A stretch of 64,000 nucleotides of DNA from Prillingera fragicola (GCA_002335605.1 BEDY01000002.1:1488001-1552000); one strand, 5' to 3'. Positions 11,756 to 24,950 are shown, counted from the first letter of the stretch. Numbers and translations are program-made. The notes: a model not told the origin generated them from the letters alone.

Positions 11756-13382
11756 ATGGGCTGTGAGTGCATACATGGCTAATCACGCGCGACGGATCTC
11801 GTGGCTACAGTCATCTTTCCGTCGCGTGCCAGCGCTGTGGCCCTGCGGTCGTCGTGGTGCTGAACGCTGACGCCTCAGTCCGACTTCTCGAGCTCGTCCG
11901 CCCGTTCATGAGCATCCTTCCCGAGGTCACTGCTCCCGAGCGCAAGGTGTGTCTCAACCTCTCGCTCATAATTAACGGCCCAGGTCACTTTCCAGCACAA
12001 GGTGCTGTGGACTGCCACCACCCTCATTATCTTCCTCGTCTGCGCCCAAGTGCCTTTGTACGGTATCATGTCTTCTGACTCCTCGGACCCCCTCTACTGG
12101 CTTCGTGTCATTCTCGCATCGAACCGTGGCACTCTCATGGAGCTCGGTGTCACCCCCGTTGTTACCTCTGGAATGATCATGCAGCTCCTTGCAGGTGCTC
12201 AGCTGGTGGAGGTCGACTTTAGCCTCAAGGACGACCGCGCCCTGTTTGGTGCCGCCCAGAAGCGTGAGTCCAGTCTGATATGGCATCACTGACCAGTCAG
12301 TCTTTGCCCTCATCATTGCTCTTGGCCAGGCGACCGTCTACGTCCTCACCGGCCTCTACGGTTCGCCTTCGTCGCTCGGCCCCGGTGTCTGTCTCCTTCT
12401 CATCCTCCAGCTTGTTGCCGCGTCCCTCATCGTGATTCTTCTTGATGAACTCCTTACCAAGGGCTACGGTCTTGGGTCGGGTATCTCGCTGTTTATCGCC
12501 ACCAACATTTGCGAGTCCATTGTCTGGAAGGCGTTCTCCCCCAACACAGTCAACACTGGCCGTGGACCCGAGTTTGAGGGTGCAGTTATCGCCCTTTTCC
12601 ACCTTCTTTTTACGTGGAACGACAAGACTCGTGCTCTCAAGGAGGCTTTCTTCCGCGAGCGTCTTCCCAACATGTCCAACCTTATGGCGACTGTCCTCGT
12701 CTTTGCCATCGTCATCTATCTCCAGGGATTCCGCGTTGAGATTCCCATCAAGTCGTCCAAGCAGCGTGGCCAGCGTGCCACGTACCCCATCAAGCTGTTC
12801 TACACTTCGAACATGCCCATCATGCTTCAGTCGGCCCTCACATCAAACGTCTTCCTTGTCAGCCAGATGCTCTTCGGTCGCTTCCCCGACAACCTCCTCG
12901 TGCGTCTTCTCGGCGTCTGGGAGGCCACCGAGGAGTCTGGCAGCCAGCTCTCGGCCGTTTCGGGCATCTCGTACTACATTTCTGCTCCTCACTCAATCAC
13001 TGCGGCCCTCTCGGACCCCTTCCACACTGTCGTTTACGTGACCTTCATCGTTACCGCCTGCGCTCTCTTTTCCAAGACTTGGATCGAGGTTTCGGGCTCA
13101 GGCCCCCGCGACGTTGCCAAGCAGCTCAAGGACCAGTCCATGACCCTCGCCGGTCACCGCGACGCCTCGATCTACAAGGAGCTCAAGCGTGTCATCCCCA
13201 CTGCCGCCGCTGTCGGTGGCGCCCTTCTTGGCTTCCTGTCCTTCGCTGCGGACCTGCTTGGTGCTCTGGGATCGGGTACTGGTATCCTGATGGCCGTTAC
13301 AATCATTTATGGCTACTTTGAGCTCGGCATGAAGGAGAACGCCGGTCTTGACTCTGCTGGTCTCCAGGACATGCTCTTCTAA
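11756..13382 (+). CDS. SEC61: Protein translocon subunit Sec61 alpha
   Basis: Four exons: 11756-11762, 11879-11946, 11984-12263, 12301-13382; 478 aa. This is the pore subunit of the ER protein-conducting channel, with ten membrane helices expected. Diagnostic sequence: [14 protein letters not shown] near the N terminus, the plug-region [57 protein letters not shown], the ribosome-contacting loop [14 protein letters not shown], and the conserved C-terminal [16 protein letters not shown]. The 7-nt first exon encodes MG plus one base. Introns are 37-116 bp. Expected partners are Sec61 beta and gamma, not present in this window. Confidence 0.97.
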
Positions 13383-14057
13383 GCAACTGCGTGAACAAAT
13401 ATTTAAAGGCCGAGTCAGTCCAATGTCTTACCGCGATGACAGCGGGACTTGAGAGTCCTACGGCAAGGAGGAAGTGAAAGAGTAGCGCCTGGGGAGGGAA
13501 GGGGGGAGTAGAGGCATCAAAGAAGCCAGACGGCGCCACAGGCGCTGTAGGAACTGCACGGACAGTTTCATCCATCACCTAGCACACAGCCTTGGCATCT
13601 ATAACTGTATGTCAAACATCATGCAACAACTTGTGGCATTCCTTTCTACGTGGCGATAAACGCCAGCATTGACGCAGAGCGAGCAGAATTTAGAATCGAC
13701 AGCCCCAATGCCATGAGTTGACAGGGAAGACTTTGGCCCACGTTACCATTGCGTGAAAAGGTTCTATGTGCAACTGTGCGTGTTTCTTGAATCGTTAAAT
13801 GGTATTTGCTGGCCTTCTCCCAATGACATAAAGCGACGCAACTGAGGAGAAGCGACGTGCAAGCACCACAATTGCGGCGTCAGTGTCATGTTGTACAACA
13901 ACGCTTGGTCTGCATATAAACAGGGCAATATGTTACGATGCGTGTCTCTCTCTATAGGTAGGTCTTCGTCGTCTATGCTCGCCTCGTCCCACAAAACTTG
14001 AATCCGCCCCCAGCAAGCGGGCATCCTCGCGCGTTCACCTCGGCCACAACTCGCCGC
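13383..14057. other. Convergent intergenic region, no gene seen
   Basis: 675 bp between the SEC61 and TRK stop codons. It should contain both 3' UTRs. No open frame with protein character and no RNA gene were recognised. Confidence 0.45.
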
Positions 14058-17000
14058 TTAAACAATTTCGAGCGCCGAGTCGTCCTCGTTCTGCCTAGCA
14101 TTTGCTTGCTCGCGCGCAAGGTGCCTGCTACGAAGACCCTCCAGTGGCACCTCTTGCTCGCCCGTGATCGTCGGCCGACGACTCATGCCCGACTCGTGCA
14201 CCGGTGTGAGCACTCCGGTGTTACCAAATGCGGCGCTCGGTCCCTGCGGAGCCTTTGGAGTTTCCTCACTGTAGTCGTGGTGGTCGTGGGGTTGCAGATT
14301 GCCGGCAGCGGGTACACCGCCCGTTCGCTCAATATTACGTTGAATGGCGAACTGCAGTGCGCTCGGCGTCGGCGGCATCGTGCCGTCTGATGACTGTGAT
14401 TGCGACCGAGAGTGCTTGCGTGTCGCCGCCGGGCCGATCGTAACTGAAGGAGTAACAATGCTGACGCTGGGCGACGTGTCCCTGCGCAGAGGGTTGCCAG
14501 TGGTCACAGTAGGCGAGGAGTCGCGGCGCCGTGGCACACCGAACCGTGGAGACGGCGGGACGGCGGCAGATGCCGGTGGGCTTCTTCCACGCTCCATGTT
14601 TGCGGGGCGCGGCTCATTCGTGTACCTGCGTCCGAGAATGTTGGGGTCTTCCTTGCCAGTTCCATTGGAAGGGAAGGCGGAGCCGGTGGTGTACGAACGA
14701 GGATAGTTGGATCCAGTTTCGGACATGCTAGCGCGGCGAGAGCGTGAGCGGCGTAGGCGCTCGTCCAGCGCTCGCTCTTCCTCCGCAGTGAAGTCCTTCG
14801 GAAGTAGCACCGCGCGATCAATGGCCACGGGCAAGCCACGATGCCTGCCACGAATCATGACGACGATGATGACGAGCTTGGACAGCTTGCGAAACCCACC
14901 CGACAAGCTGTAATTGTCATATGGAAGGCCAAGACTGAGCCCGACTGTGCCATACGCGCTTACGAGTTCAAACACAATGTTGAACACGTTCATCCACTCG
15001 TAGTTTTCCGGATTATTGAGAGGGCCGCGCTCGATAATACACAGGAGCCAAAGCGCCAAGGCGATCCACCAGATGTCAAAGGCAAGTTGACGGCGAGCGC
15101 TGTGATGTCAGCATATTGAACGAGCATGCGGCCGCTGCTTTACTCACTGCCAGCCAAGGTACTTGGCCACAGCCTGTGGACCATGGTTTTTGCCTCCCTC
15201 CATCTCTTCTTCCTCTTCTTCGTCGGACTCGTCCCCACCCTCAAAGAGACCAAGCGAGCGTTCCTCGTAGACGTTGGTTGCGCGGACCGACATTGCGATG
15301 GGGTATACGGAAATGTACATCATAATGACGTACAGAACCCTGCGTCGTCAGCGTTGCTCAAGCTCTGATGTGATTACTCACTTGACTGCAGGTGCCAGGG
15401 AGTTCATGGGAACAATGCCGAACCCAGCGGCTCGCACTGCCGTACTTTGGAAAAGACCGGCAGCAATTCGAGTACCAACTGGAATCTCCTCAATCGCTGG
15501 TGTGCCCTTGTCGAGCACCATAAAACTCAAAAAATCAATCGCGGTCAAAGAGATAACCACGATGAACAGGAACCAAGTGTGGGTCGAGGGGAAGAGATAG
15601 ATAAAGCACCGGCGAGGGTGGTCTAGCAGGAATTGCAGCGACTCTCGAGTATGCGAGCCTACCGGTACACACTTGCTTCCGACCCAGATGATGAAGCGCA
15701 ACATGATAGGGAAACACGTGTTACCCATGAAGATGAGCAGCATGATGATGACAATCATGAGGTAGGCGTCCTGGAAAGGAACCATACTCTGGTCAACCAA
15801 ACTTGTGCCCGTGTTGGAAAATGCCGAGGTAGCCTGGAAGAAAGCAAAGAGCGGAATTCGCACGTGCCGAGGCTGAGCATTGAAGACGTGGTCGTAACGA
15901 TTGTTCGCTGCAATGTATGGGGCAATGATGGTGGCACCAGCCAACGGCATGAAGATCCAATACGAGAACACGATCCAGAACAAGACCTTGAGAGCGCGGT
16001 ATTCAACTCCGCCAAGCTCATCAAGCTGCTCCTCGGTCAGGCCCTGGAAGTTTGAGTTTCGGCCAACCACGGCGGAGAAGGAAATGTATGGCACATTCGT
16101 GGCATCCTCTGCTCCGAGCACCGACCCAGTGATTGTGTTGGTGCGAGGCATGGTGAGCGTCTGGGTGAGTTTGTTCGTCGCTTGCGGGAAGAGGGTGTCG
16201 GCCGCTTTGCGAACGATCTGGAACGGGGTTGGGAAACCTCCGTACCCACGAAGCTTAGTATCCACCTGTCGACTTGGTTGACGACGAATCGAATACGTGC
16301 GAGGAAAGCCATTTGACCCGCCCGTCATCGCGCGAGGAAGACCTGGACCACTATGTCCGCTTCCATACGTGTGCTCACGAGTGAATTGGTTGGTGTCGCG
16401 ATGGCCGAAGAGTTCGTGATCGAATCCATCATTATCGGGTTCGTCGAAGGCGATTGTCTTCGAACGGGGAAAGTTGTCCTCCCCAGCAGGACGCCCACCA
16501 TATGGCATGGGATGGGACGCGTCCGGTACAGTAAGACCGCGCTTGACTCCACTCTCGGAGGAGCGCACATGACGCAACTCAGCCTCCTCCTTGGAGCCAT
16601 CGCTCATCGTGATCGAAGTGTATCTGATCGGCGGAGATCCTCCGTTCATGTCAACGCTGTCGTCGCTCTCGCTAGAGCCAATGCGGTCCATGCGGTGCAT
16701 CTCGAGGCCAGGATCGCCATTCCGAGAACGACTACGCCCGCGAAGATCAGATTCACTTTCAATGGTATCGGGAGTTGACCTATCTGTTGGAGTAACAGCA
16801 GGAGTAGCCGCATCGTACCAGCCCATCGGGTTGACCATTCCGACACCACCGCCATCGACACGCTTGATCATGTCCTTGCTGACCTTGAACTTGCCCTTCT
16901 TCTTCCGGGTCGGAGTTGTGGTGCCAGAAGCGGGGACCTCCTTATCCGCCTCCTTTTCTTCTGGCTCCTCTGGACGACGAGTGAAGCGCCGACGCAAGGT

Positions 17001-17638
17001 GTTGATCGGCTGCGACTGAGGAAGTCGCGATAGCGTCTTGGCCAGACGCAAAGCAGTGCGCTGCTGATCACGTTCCTTCAAGACATGGCGGAAACGCTCG
17101 CGGAAGAAGTGCCTAAAGGAGGCGTCAGATCCGTGATGGGCTGCGAACAACGTGTCACTCACTTGCGCACTGAGACCATAATAATGGAGACGAACATCTG
17201 TCAGACTTAGCACCGAAAGAGAACAGGGGCACGTACTGTGCTGCCAATGAGCATCTGGATGTAGAGAAGCACTTGTTGGAATGGCGACAGTGTGCTGAGG
17301 TCGATGGTGACCAGCCCTGTCACGCACATGCAGGACACACATACGAAGAGACAGTCCAGGAAGGGAATGTGAATCTCTGTGTTGGCGGCATAGAAGACGC
17401 CCGCGAAAATGAGAGGAATCTGGAGGTCGTCAGTCCGTCACACTCACAAACGTGCGACCGTCGTCGTCACTCACAAAGGTGCTGCAATAGGGGTTAGCAC
17501 AGCACGAGCACGAGCACCACGATCAACTCACAAGCAGAGCATATGCACCCTGTAGAAATTGAGGTTATGAGATAGGATGGTGGCCCATCTCTCGACGAAC
17601 CCCGGCATCCGAAGATGCTTTGGCAGTTTGGGAGGCAT
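14058..17638 (-). CDS. TRK1: TRK-family potassium transporter
   Basis: Seven exons: 17532-17638, 17475-17481 (7 nt), 17237-17419, 17163-17197, 15382-17112, 15148-15339, 14058-15099; 1098 aa. Plasma-membrane high-affinity K+ uptake. The M1-P-M2 units include CVSCMCVTGLV, TSAFSNTGTSLVDQSM, TAVRAAGFGIVPM and SAYGTVGLSLGLP, which carry the filter glycines. A long charged loop of roughly 330 residues follows the first unit, as in fungal TRKs, and the last about 240 residues are a Ser/Pro/Arg-rich cytoplasmic tail of unusual length. The 7-nt exon joins CTCTGCTT to ATTCCTCTC in frame, and every junction is GT-AG. It is convergent with SEC61. Confidence 0.93.
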
Positions 17639-19093
17639 GATTGTTTATGTGACCTCGCTGCCGAACGCCGGTTGCACGAAGCCCCGCACAGAAGACGACG
17701 AAGCGAACGTGCTCGTTATCGCGTCCAAGACATGAACAGCGCGAAGTTGGTAAAGCGAGAGGTGAAGAGTAGTAGTTGCAGCGCTGGAAATGGGTGGCCA
17801 GGGTAATCGCGTGTGTTGACGCCGGCTCGTTGGTACGCAAAAGGCGGTGATGGGATTTAAAGCCTCTCGCAAGTGGTGTTGTCGACAAGCCAGTGGCAAG
17901 TGCAGAGATCGCGCACCCGTCGAGCAGAGTTGAAAAGCAAGCAAACGGGCAGCGCGGGTGATGGATAGGGAGTCTGGTGTAGTTACCTACTTGGGGAGCA
18001 ACCGAGGGTGCAGATCTGAGGAGAAAGCCGTTCCGCCCAAAAAGCCACTGGGCCCAGACGCGCCAAACCATAGGGCTCGTATTAATAGCACCATGTGGGC
18101 GTCGCTGGATAGAGTCCAGCCGGTACTTTGTAATGCCTGATTAGCCCTTATTACAGTTCCTGAGGTGTGCCTTGCCCCAGCATTATTTGGAAAGCAACGG
18201 TTTGTTTACAAGCTTTACCCGGGTGTGTTGAACCGATTCCATCCTCGATGCCGTGCCTGTACATGCCTGTGACCGCGTGAGACTGCATCGTGCTCGCTTC
18301 CATCTTACCACGACTAGATGGAGGGAGACTATTAAGGACGGAGTATCGACGTTCTATTGCGCTACTACTGACCGGCCTGAATCAAAAGTCGGTGGACTTT
18401 GATAGCTGCGGCATAAAAGCGCGTGTGGGCGTGTGCTTGGCAAAGCAGACGCACCGCCTCAGCCATTGGATCACTGGAGAAAGTTGCCCCGCTCCATTTC
18501 CATGACGGATAGCTTGGCCTAGGAATGTGGTGGAATGACTCAAACAATTCAGTAGTAGTAATCAATGATACCTGATGTATACATGTAGCAGGTACCGCAA
18601 GCTGAAGTGCACAGTAGTAGTCTGCGCTGTTGAACGACAGTTGCGCAACCCGCCCGCCAGTCCACACAGCACAGCTCAGAGGCCGAGGGCAGGGTGATCA
18701 GGGCCAAGACACATGGGGTGGCCGGGGAGGCTGCCGCTCAACGCCCTTGCATTCCATTGTCTCCGCCCTTTTGCGCGATGTCACCCCCACTTTAGCACGC
18801 GACCCTCCAAAGCACAGACCTCCCCTCTCTCTCCTCGTCATCAAATCTCCGCAAGGTCCTCTCAGCCCAGGACACGTTCACCTCCTGGACCATCGCAGAG
18901 CTCTCACTTTCTCTGGCTATCCATCTCGACCCCAATACACCAGTGCTTCTTGGGCTTCCTAGCCGATCCTTCGTGTCGTCGATCTTTCAGCGAGTATTGC
19001 ACTGCCATTTCAACGCCCTCTCGCGGCCGTTCCCTTCGGCAGGCAACGACATTTTCTCCGTGATAAAGGTCCTCAGCTGTAGTAAACGCAGCC
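17639..19093. other. Divergent intergenic region (TRK / glycosyltransferase)
   Basis: 1455 bp between two divergent start codons. It probably holds both promoters and leaders. The last 300 bp before 19094 are rich in CT and CCC. No coding exon or RNA gene could be supported. Confidence 0.45.
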
Positions 19094-21571
19094 ATGTCTC
19101 TCTTTGGTCAAGCAAAACGGCACGCGCCGCCTAAACCGCGTCGTTCCCCTCTTCCTGTGTTTGCAGGAGACTCGGAAAAGTTTGGGCTGTCGTCGCCGAC
19201 GACGTCAGTGTCGCTCACAGCCTCTAGATGGTACACCGTCGTCATTGTGCCAGTACCAAGCCTTCCCTTTCTTGGAAGCAGCAACAGCACGCCCACCACT
19301 CCGTTTGGCATGTCAAAGACATCTTATGGACATCACCACCGACCCAGCCGTCGATTTGTGCGCGTGCCCCTTCCCATCCCCCCTCGTCTCTTCGCGCGCA
19401 TCTCCCGTCTCCAGCCCCTCGTCAAGTTGGCACTGGGGATCATCGTGCTCGTTGGCATCATTGTTCTGAGTCTTGGATTCAGGAAGCGAGCAGACGGCCG
19501 TAACACATGGTCTCCTCCGTTTGCCGATCCCAACACTCTCGTCCTCACACCAGAGGAAGTCGCCAAGGTTTGGGAGTGGGAGGTACTGAGCGGCCACCAC
19601 CCCAGCTTGTCTGAAGGTAAGCTCCGCTGCTGAGTAGTAGTTGATGCCAGTCCCCGAAAGCGTCCCAATTCAGGCGTCGCTTGCCAATCCCGTGGTTGCC
19701 TCCACGCTTCTGTCGACCCAGGCCACAGGCCCCATCGTCGCCTACCAGCAGAGAACACCGGGTGGCGCCAAGCACCCCCTGGTTGGCAAGGGCCCAACAC
19801 GCAAGTATCTCTCCGACCACGAGCAGCCATTGAGTAACCCCGCCTTTCCTCCACGCCCTGTTCCAGGTGCCATCATGGACCTGGACATGATCGTTGAACG
19901 GTGCGACTTTGGAGCGAACAAGGTGAGTCGGGTGACCTTCGCATTACTGCGCACTCTTGACACTGCAGTACGTTCGCGACTGCCTCGAGCTCTTGCGAGT
20001 GGGAGGAAGGCTAGACAATGGAAAGCGCGTGCGTCGCGGCAACTATCTTTCGTCATTCCGCCAGCTTTATGTGGAGGCGCCGTTCACCCCCGCGCCAAAC
20101 AATCAGTGGACCCCGGTTCCAGCCTCAACAGCAGAGCGAAAGGAAGGTCTGTCGCGTGCGCCTCTCACGCTTTCTCCTCCAAACTCGGTTACCCCATCGT
20201 TCCAATCCCTCGCAGACCCTTGCGACGCCAATCATCCCCGCCTCTTCCACATGTTCTGGGCCGGCCCTTTCACTGACAAGCCTTACATGGCTGTGATGTC
20301 TTTCCTCTTTACCCAGAACCTTGGTCTCGATAAGGCCATGGAGGACGCTTCCCGCATTGTTGGCCAGACATGCCCTCCCCAGTTCTGGGTCTGGATCAAT
20401 CCAGGCCCGGCCGCTGCTGTGCCCAACCCCGATGCCAAACGGGAGATGTTCGAACAGCTCGCAACCAATCCTTGGTCGGCCCCTTTCCTGCACGAACGCT
20501 TCCGCGACGTGGTCAAGTTCAAAATGTGGAACACGACTGAACAACTCGACGGTATTGACGAGCTTCGTCCATACTGGCGCGACATGTCCATCTTCAACTC
20601 TGGAGGCAACGTCTACAAACAGCAGAAGCAGCAGGCTCAGACGACCACAGCCACGACCGAAGAGCCCAAGCTGGGCGAAATGCTGGAGGAGCAGGCTGAA
20701 GAGGCAACTGCCACTGCTGCCACAAAGAAAAAAGGTGGCCTGTTCGAAAAGGTCGGCTCGCAGTCTGAGAGTGACTATGATCGTCTGTCTGTTATTCTTT
20801 CCGACATGGCACGCTTCGTGCTCACACATCGCTATGGTGGCATCTATCTTGACGCCGACACCATCTTCCTGCGTGACTGGGAGGAGCTTTGGAACTACCG
20901 TGGCCAGTTTGCCTACCGCTGGAGCTGGCATCAAAAGTACAACACAGCGGTTCTCAAATTGCACAAGGGATCGGCACTGAGCACGTTCTTATTCAAGACC
21001 GCCCTCGAGAATGGCCTCGACTTTCACCCCATGACTGTCACGCGGTACCTCAAAGATGCGGGACTGGACAAGCTTTTACTTCGTCTCCCCGATGCCATGT
21101 TTGACCCTGCGTGGCTCAACATGGAGCGCTACCAACGCGACCGTCCTCCGTTCCCCTACTTCCCCGAATTTTCCGTGTTCTTTTCGAACGACAAGTTTGA
21201 AACTGCTGGACCAGAACAACTGGGCTTTGAGGGATTCTTCCGTGGATCGTTCTCATACCACTTCCACAACTTTTGGTGAGTAACAATGTCCAACGTGTGA
21301 CCATGACTGACAGTATAGGTGGCTTCCCTTTGACCCAAGCCGCAACTGGCCCGACCTTGGCCAGCGCTTTGCCAAGGGCGAGAACACGCTTCGCGACGCG
21401 ATTCGCCAGGCTGCCAACGCGAAGACCAACGATGAGACGGCGGGCTCAACTCAGCGCGACGACATGGATGATGAGACGGACCTCAGCTGGTCGACCGTGT
21501 TGAAGCGGACGTTTGAGGCCTACCTTCGTGGCGAACAGCCCAACATGTACGGGGAGTGGATCAAGTGGTAG
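19094..21571 (+). CDS. Type II membrane glycosyltransferase with DXD motif (Gly_transf_sug / GT32-like)
   Basis: Four exons: 19094-19616, 19651-19922, 19969-21275, 21319-21571; 784 aa. A single membrane helix (residues about 110-135, LVKLALGIIVLVGIIVLSLGF) follows a basic, Ser/Pro-rich cytosolic head, giving a Golgi type II topology. The lumenal part has LFHMFWAGPF, SDMARFVLTHRYGGIYLDADTIFL (the DXD metal and sugar-nucleotide site) and a C-terminal FFRGSFSYHFHNFWW region. The YGGIYLDAD motif is typical of Och1-like and inositolphosphoceramide mannosyltransferases, but the overall architecture is different and the donor and acceptor are unknown. A lysine/threonine-rich, low-complexity insert sits before the DXD block. 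Confidence 0.8.
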
Positions 21572-21828
21572 TGCCTAGATGGCTGGACATGCATAAGGAT
21601 TAATGGCATCTTGACATCGGCTGCCACTGCAGCAGTAGCCCGGTACAGCACTCGCCGCGACCGTTGCGTATCTGCAGTCCATCAGCAATTACCGCCGTCG
21701 TGCACATTGCTCGCTGTGCTAGCGCTGTTCTGCAAGTCTAAGCTATCACATCCTACAGTTTTGTCCTACAAGTCGCCGCCGTTAATTGCAGCGGCTGGCC
21801 GGTGCTACACCACGTCCCTATCTCGACT

Positions 21829-22445
21829 CTAGGCCTCAACCTTCTTGAGGTTGGGGTGGAGCTTGGGGTCCACGTGCAGGACACGGTCGACAACCTTCTT
21901 AATGACGGTGTCGCGATTCTTGGCCACGTCTGAGTCAAGAGTCTTGAGCTGCTCGGCGGTCGAGCTGTCAATGGTCGACTGCGACGACGAGGTCTGGTTC
22001 GAGTGCTGTTTTGGTGAACAGCGGCAAGTAGCAGTCATGATCACGATGAGGGACAATAGTCAGCCGAGTTCTTGTGTCATCATCCCCTCGTCAACAGGCC
22101 CGCAGGCAGACTCGCCGTCCACATGAACCATGTTCCAGCTCTGATAAGCCATGGGGACAAGCTACTCACGTCGGCCTCGAACTGCTTGAAGTCCTTCTCC
22201 TTCTGAGCCTTGTACTCTTCAATCTCCTTTGCAGCCTCGGAGCGAGCGTCCTTGAGCTTCTGGACACGGTCTGGGTGGATCAGAACGTGCGCTGCTACGG
22301 ACAGGGAACAAGCTGATCACTCACACTGGCGGGCCTTCTGGACGAGCTTTGCGGCCTCCTTCTCTGCCTCGAGAAGAGTCTGAATACCCTGGGAGTTGGC
22401 CGCCTACGCCTGTTAGCATCGCTCTTCCGTTCATGCGCGTACCAT
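21829..22445 (-). CDS. VMA10: V-type H+-ATPase subunit G
   Basis: Four exons: 22443-22445 (ATG only), 22325-22403, 22170-22270, 21829-22005; 119 aa, the normal size. Subunit G pairs with subunit E in the peripheral stalks joining V1 to Vo on vacuolar and other acidic membranes. The sequence starts MAANSQGIQTLLEAEKEAAKLVQKARQ, continues with the long charged helix containing RVQKLKDARSEAAKEIEEYK, and keeps the FEADHSNQTSS stretch after the third junction. The ATG stands alone in its exon, so it is easily missed. Its start lies 351 bp from the divergent ARB1 start. Confidence 0.95.
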
Positions 22446-22796
22446 AGTGTTCTTGTCGCCAGATGTATGGGTTGAACGCGATGTAACGGACATGCAACAC
22501 ACGGGGATAGCTGTACCGGAGTGCTGGCCACGGAGTGTGACGTATTGATACGAATACTCCCGTCCAACAAGCACACGCAATAAAAGTTTTCAGACTTCAG
22601 AACAAGGGTCTCTTCTTTCATCCACCGCGACCGTGACTCTTACGGTCTCCATCTCCCCCTCATTGTTCTTCTCGACCACCCTCCCCAGGTCGATACCCCT
22701 CCCCTCGTCCCCCAAAAGCGGTCAAGCAACTCCGCATAGACACTTATCCGTCTCAACCTCGTTCCCTCCCCCCCCTCGCTTCCTCCCTAATACAAT
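22446..22796. promoter_or_regulatory. Shared divergent promoter VMA10 / ARB1
   Basis: 351 bp between two divergent start codons. The half next to ARB1 is strongly pyrimidine-rich on the + strand (22660-22790), typical of highly expressed fungal genes. No defined factor site is claimed. Confidence 0.4.
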
Positions 22797-24950
22797 ATGG
22801 CTCCCTCCGCCTCCAAGCAGAAGCGCCTCGAAGCCAAGCTCGCGAAGGCTGCGAGCAAGGCTGGCTCGGCCGCTTCCACCCCCGCCGCCTCCACTGCTGC
22901 CGGAACTCCTGCTCTGAGCACCAACGGCTCGTTTGCCGACCTCGAGGATGCCCAGGTCGCCATGCGCAAGCTCAACCTGGCCACAGACCGTAGCGCCGTA
23001 AGTGACGATGAGATGCGCCGCGAGTGGCGACAGAGCGGTGGGGCTTTTGCTGACCCAAATTCAGAACGGTGTTCTTACCTCAGACCCCCAGAGTCGCGAC
23101 ATCAAGATTGAGCAGTACACGCTCTCTTTCCACGGTCGTCTCCTTATCGAGGGTGCTGAGATCGCTCTCAACTACGGCCAGCGGTCAGTGCTCGCTCCAT
23201 CTTGCATGGACCTACTATGACCTTCTATTCATGATCATTTTACTGACCAACCCAGCTACGGTCTTCTCGGTGAGAACGGTTCGGGCAAGGTAAGTCTTCC
23301 AGTCGCCACCCGGTGACGCCACGCTCGGCCAATAAGGGCGCACAGCTGACATTGCCCAGTCCACCTTCTTCCAATCCCTCGCTGAGCGTGATGTTGAGAT
23401 TCCCGAGCACATTGACGTAAGTATGCTGCTGATAGCCGGCTGGTTTGTCCATGCTGATCGCGCAGATCTACCTTGTCTCGGGCGCAGCCGAGCCCTCGGA
23501 CGTTGACGCTGTCACCTACATTGTTGCTTCGGCCAAGGAGAAGGTTGCTCGTCTTGAAAAGCTCGCCGAGGACCTTGCTATCGCCGACGAGGTCGACGAG
23601 GTCGCCCTTGAGATGGTCTACGAGGAGCTCGAGGAGATGGACCCCGAGACCTTCGAGGCCAAGGCTGGTGCCATTCTCTCTGGTCTCGGTTTCACCGCTC
23701 AGATGATGAAGAAGCCCACCAAGGACATGTCTGGTGGATGGCGTATGCGTGTCGCTCTTGCCCGTGCTTTGTTTATCAAGCCCCACCTTCTTATTCTCGA
23801 TGAGCCCACTTCACACTTGGACCTGGGAGCCGTCGTCTGGCTTGAGGCTTACCTTGCCACCTACAACCACATTCTCATCTTTACCTCGCACTCGGCCGAC
23901 TTCATGGACACTGTGTGCACCAACATGATTGATCTCACCCCCAAGAAGAAGCTCGTGTACTACGGTGGTAACTACACTACCTACGTCCGTACCAAGAGCG
24001 AGAACGAGGTCAACCAGATGAAGGCGTACGCCAAGCAGCAGGAGGAGATTGCCCACATCAAGAAGTTTATTGCTTCGGCTGGTACCTACGCCAACTTGGT
24101 CAAGCAGGCGAAGTCCAAGCAGAAGATTATCGACAAGATGGAGGCTGCTGGTCTCGTTGAGAAGGTTGAGTCCAACAAGCTCCTGCGCTTCAACTTCGAG
24201 GACGTCCGCAAGCTCCCTCCTCCTATCATTGCCTTCAGCGATGTCGCCTTTGCCTACTCGGGTGAGAAGAAGGACTACCTCTACCAGGACCTTAACTTTG
24301 GTATCGACATGGACTCGCGTATTGCCATTGTCGGTGACAACGGTACCGGAAAGTCGACCCTCCTCAACCTCATCACTGGCCAGCTCAACCCCCAGGAGGG
24401 TTCGGTCAACCGTCATGGTCAGCTCAAGCTCGCCAAGTACAGTCAGCACTCGGCCGACCAGCTTCCTTACGACAAGTCCCCTGTCGACCACCTCATGTCG
24501 CTCTACAAGGACAAGTTCCCCGACAAGGAGCTCCAGTTCTGGCGTCAGCAGGTCGGCCGCTTCGGCATCACTGGCTCGCACCAGACCAACCCCATTGGCC
24601 AGCTCTCGGATGGCCTCCGCAACCGTGTGTGCTTTGCCCAGATTGCCATGGAACACCCCCACATCCTGCTTCTCGACGAGCCTACCAACCACTTGGACAT
24701 GGCTTCGATCGACTCGCTTGCTGCTGCCATCAAGGAGTTCGAGGGAGGTGTCGTCATTGTCTCGCACGACTTCCGTCTTATTTCGCAGGTCGCCGACGAC
24801 CTTTGGGAGGTCAAGGACCGCAAGATCACCAACCTCACTAAGTCCGACATTACCATTGTCGACTACAAGCGCAGTCTCGCCAAGCGCTCGCAGGCTCAGA
24901 TCGAGAAGGCCCAGCTCCTCTCCAAGACTGCCCAGAAGGGTGTCGCTTAA
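22797..24950 (+). CDS. ARB1: ABCF-family ATPase, ARB1 type (ribosome biogenesis)
   Basis: Five exons: 22797-22997, 23065-23183, 23256-23289, 23360-23416, 23466-24950; 631 aa. Two ABC domains and no membrane segments. NBD1: GLLGENGSGKST (Walker A), KDMSGGWRMRVALARAL (signature), LLILDEPTSHLDL (Walker B). NBD2: VGDNGTGKST, QLSDGLRNRVCFA, LLLDEPTNHLDM, and the switch histidine in VIVSHDFRL. The linker contains the charged FIASAGTYANLVKQAKSKQK helix. The LSDGLRNRV signature and the Ala/Ser-rich N terminus point to ARB1/ABCF2, which shuttles between nucleus and cytoplasm in 40S and 60S maturation, rather than GCN20 or eEF3. In NBD1 the usual EPTNHLD reads EPTSHLD. Confidence 0.94.

Noticed and set aside
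20125..20964. A 279-aa frame opposite the glycosyltransferase
   Set aside because: Shadow of the DXD-containing coding exon.
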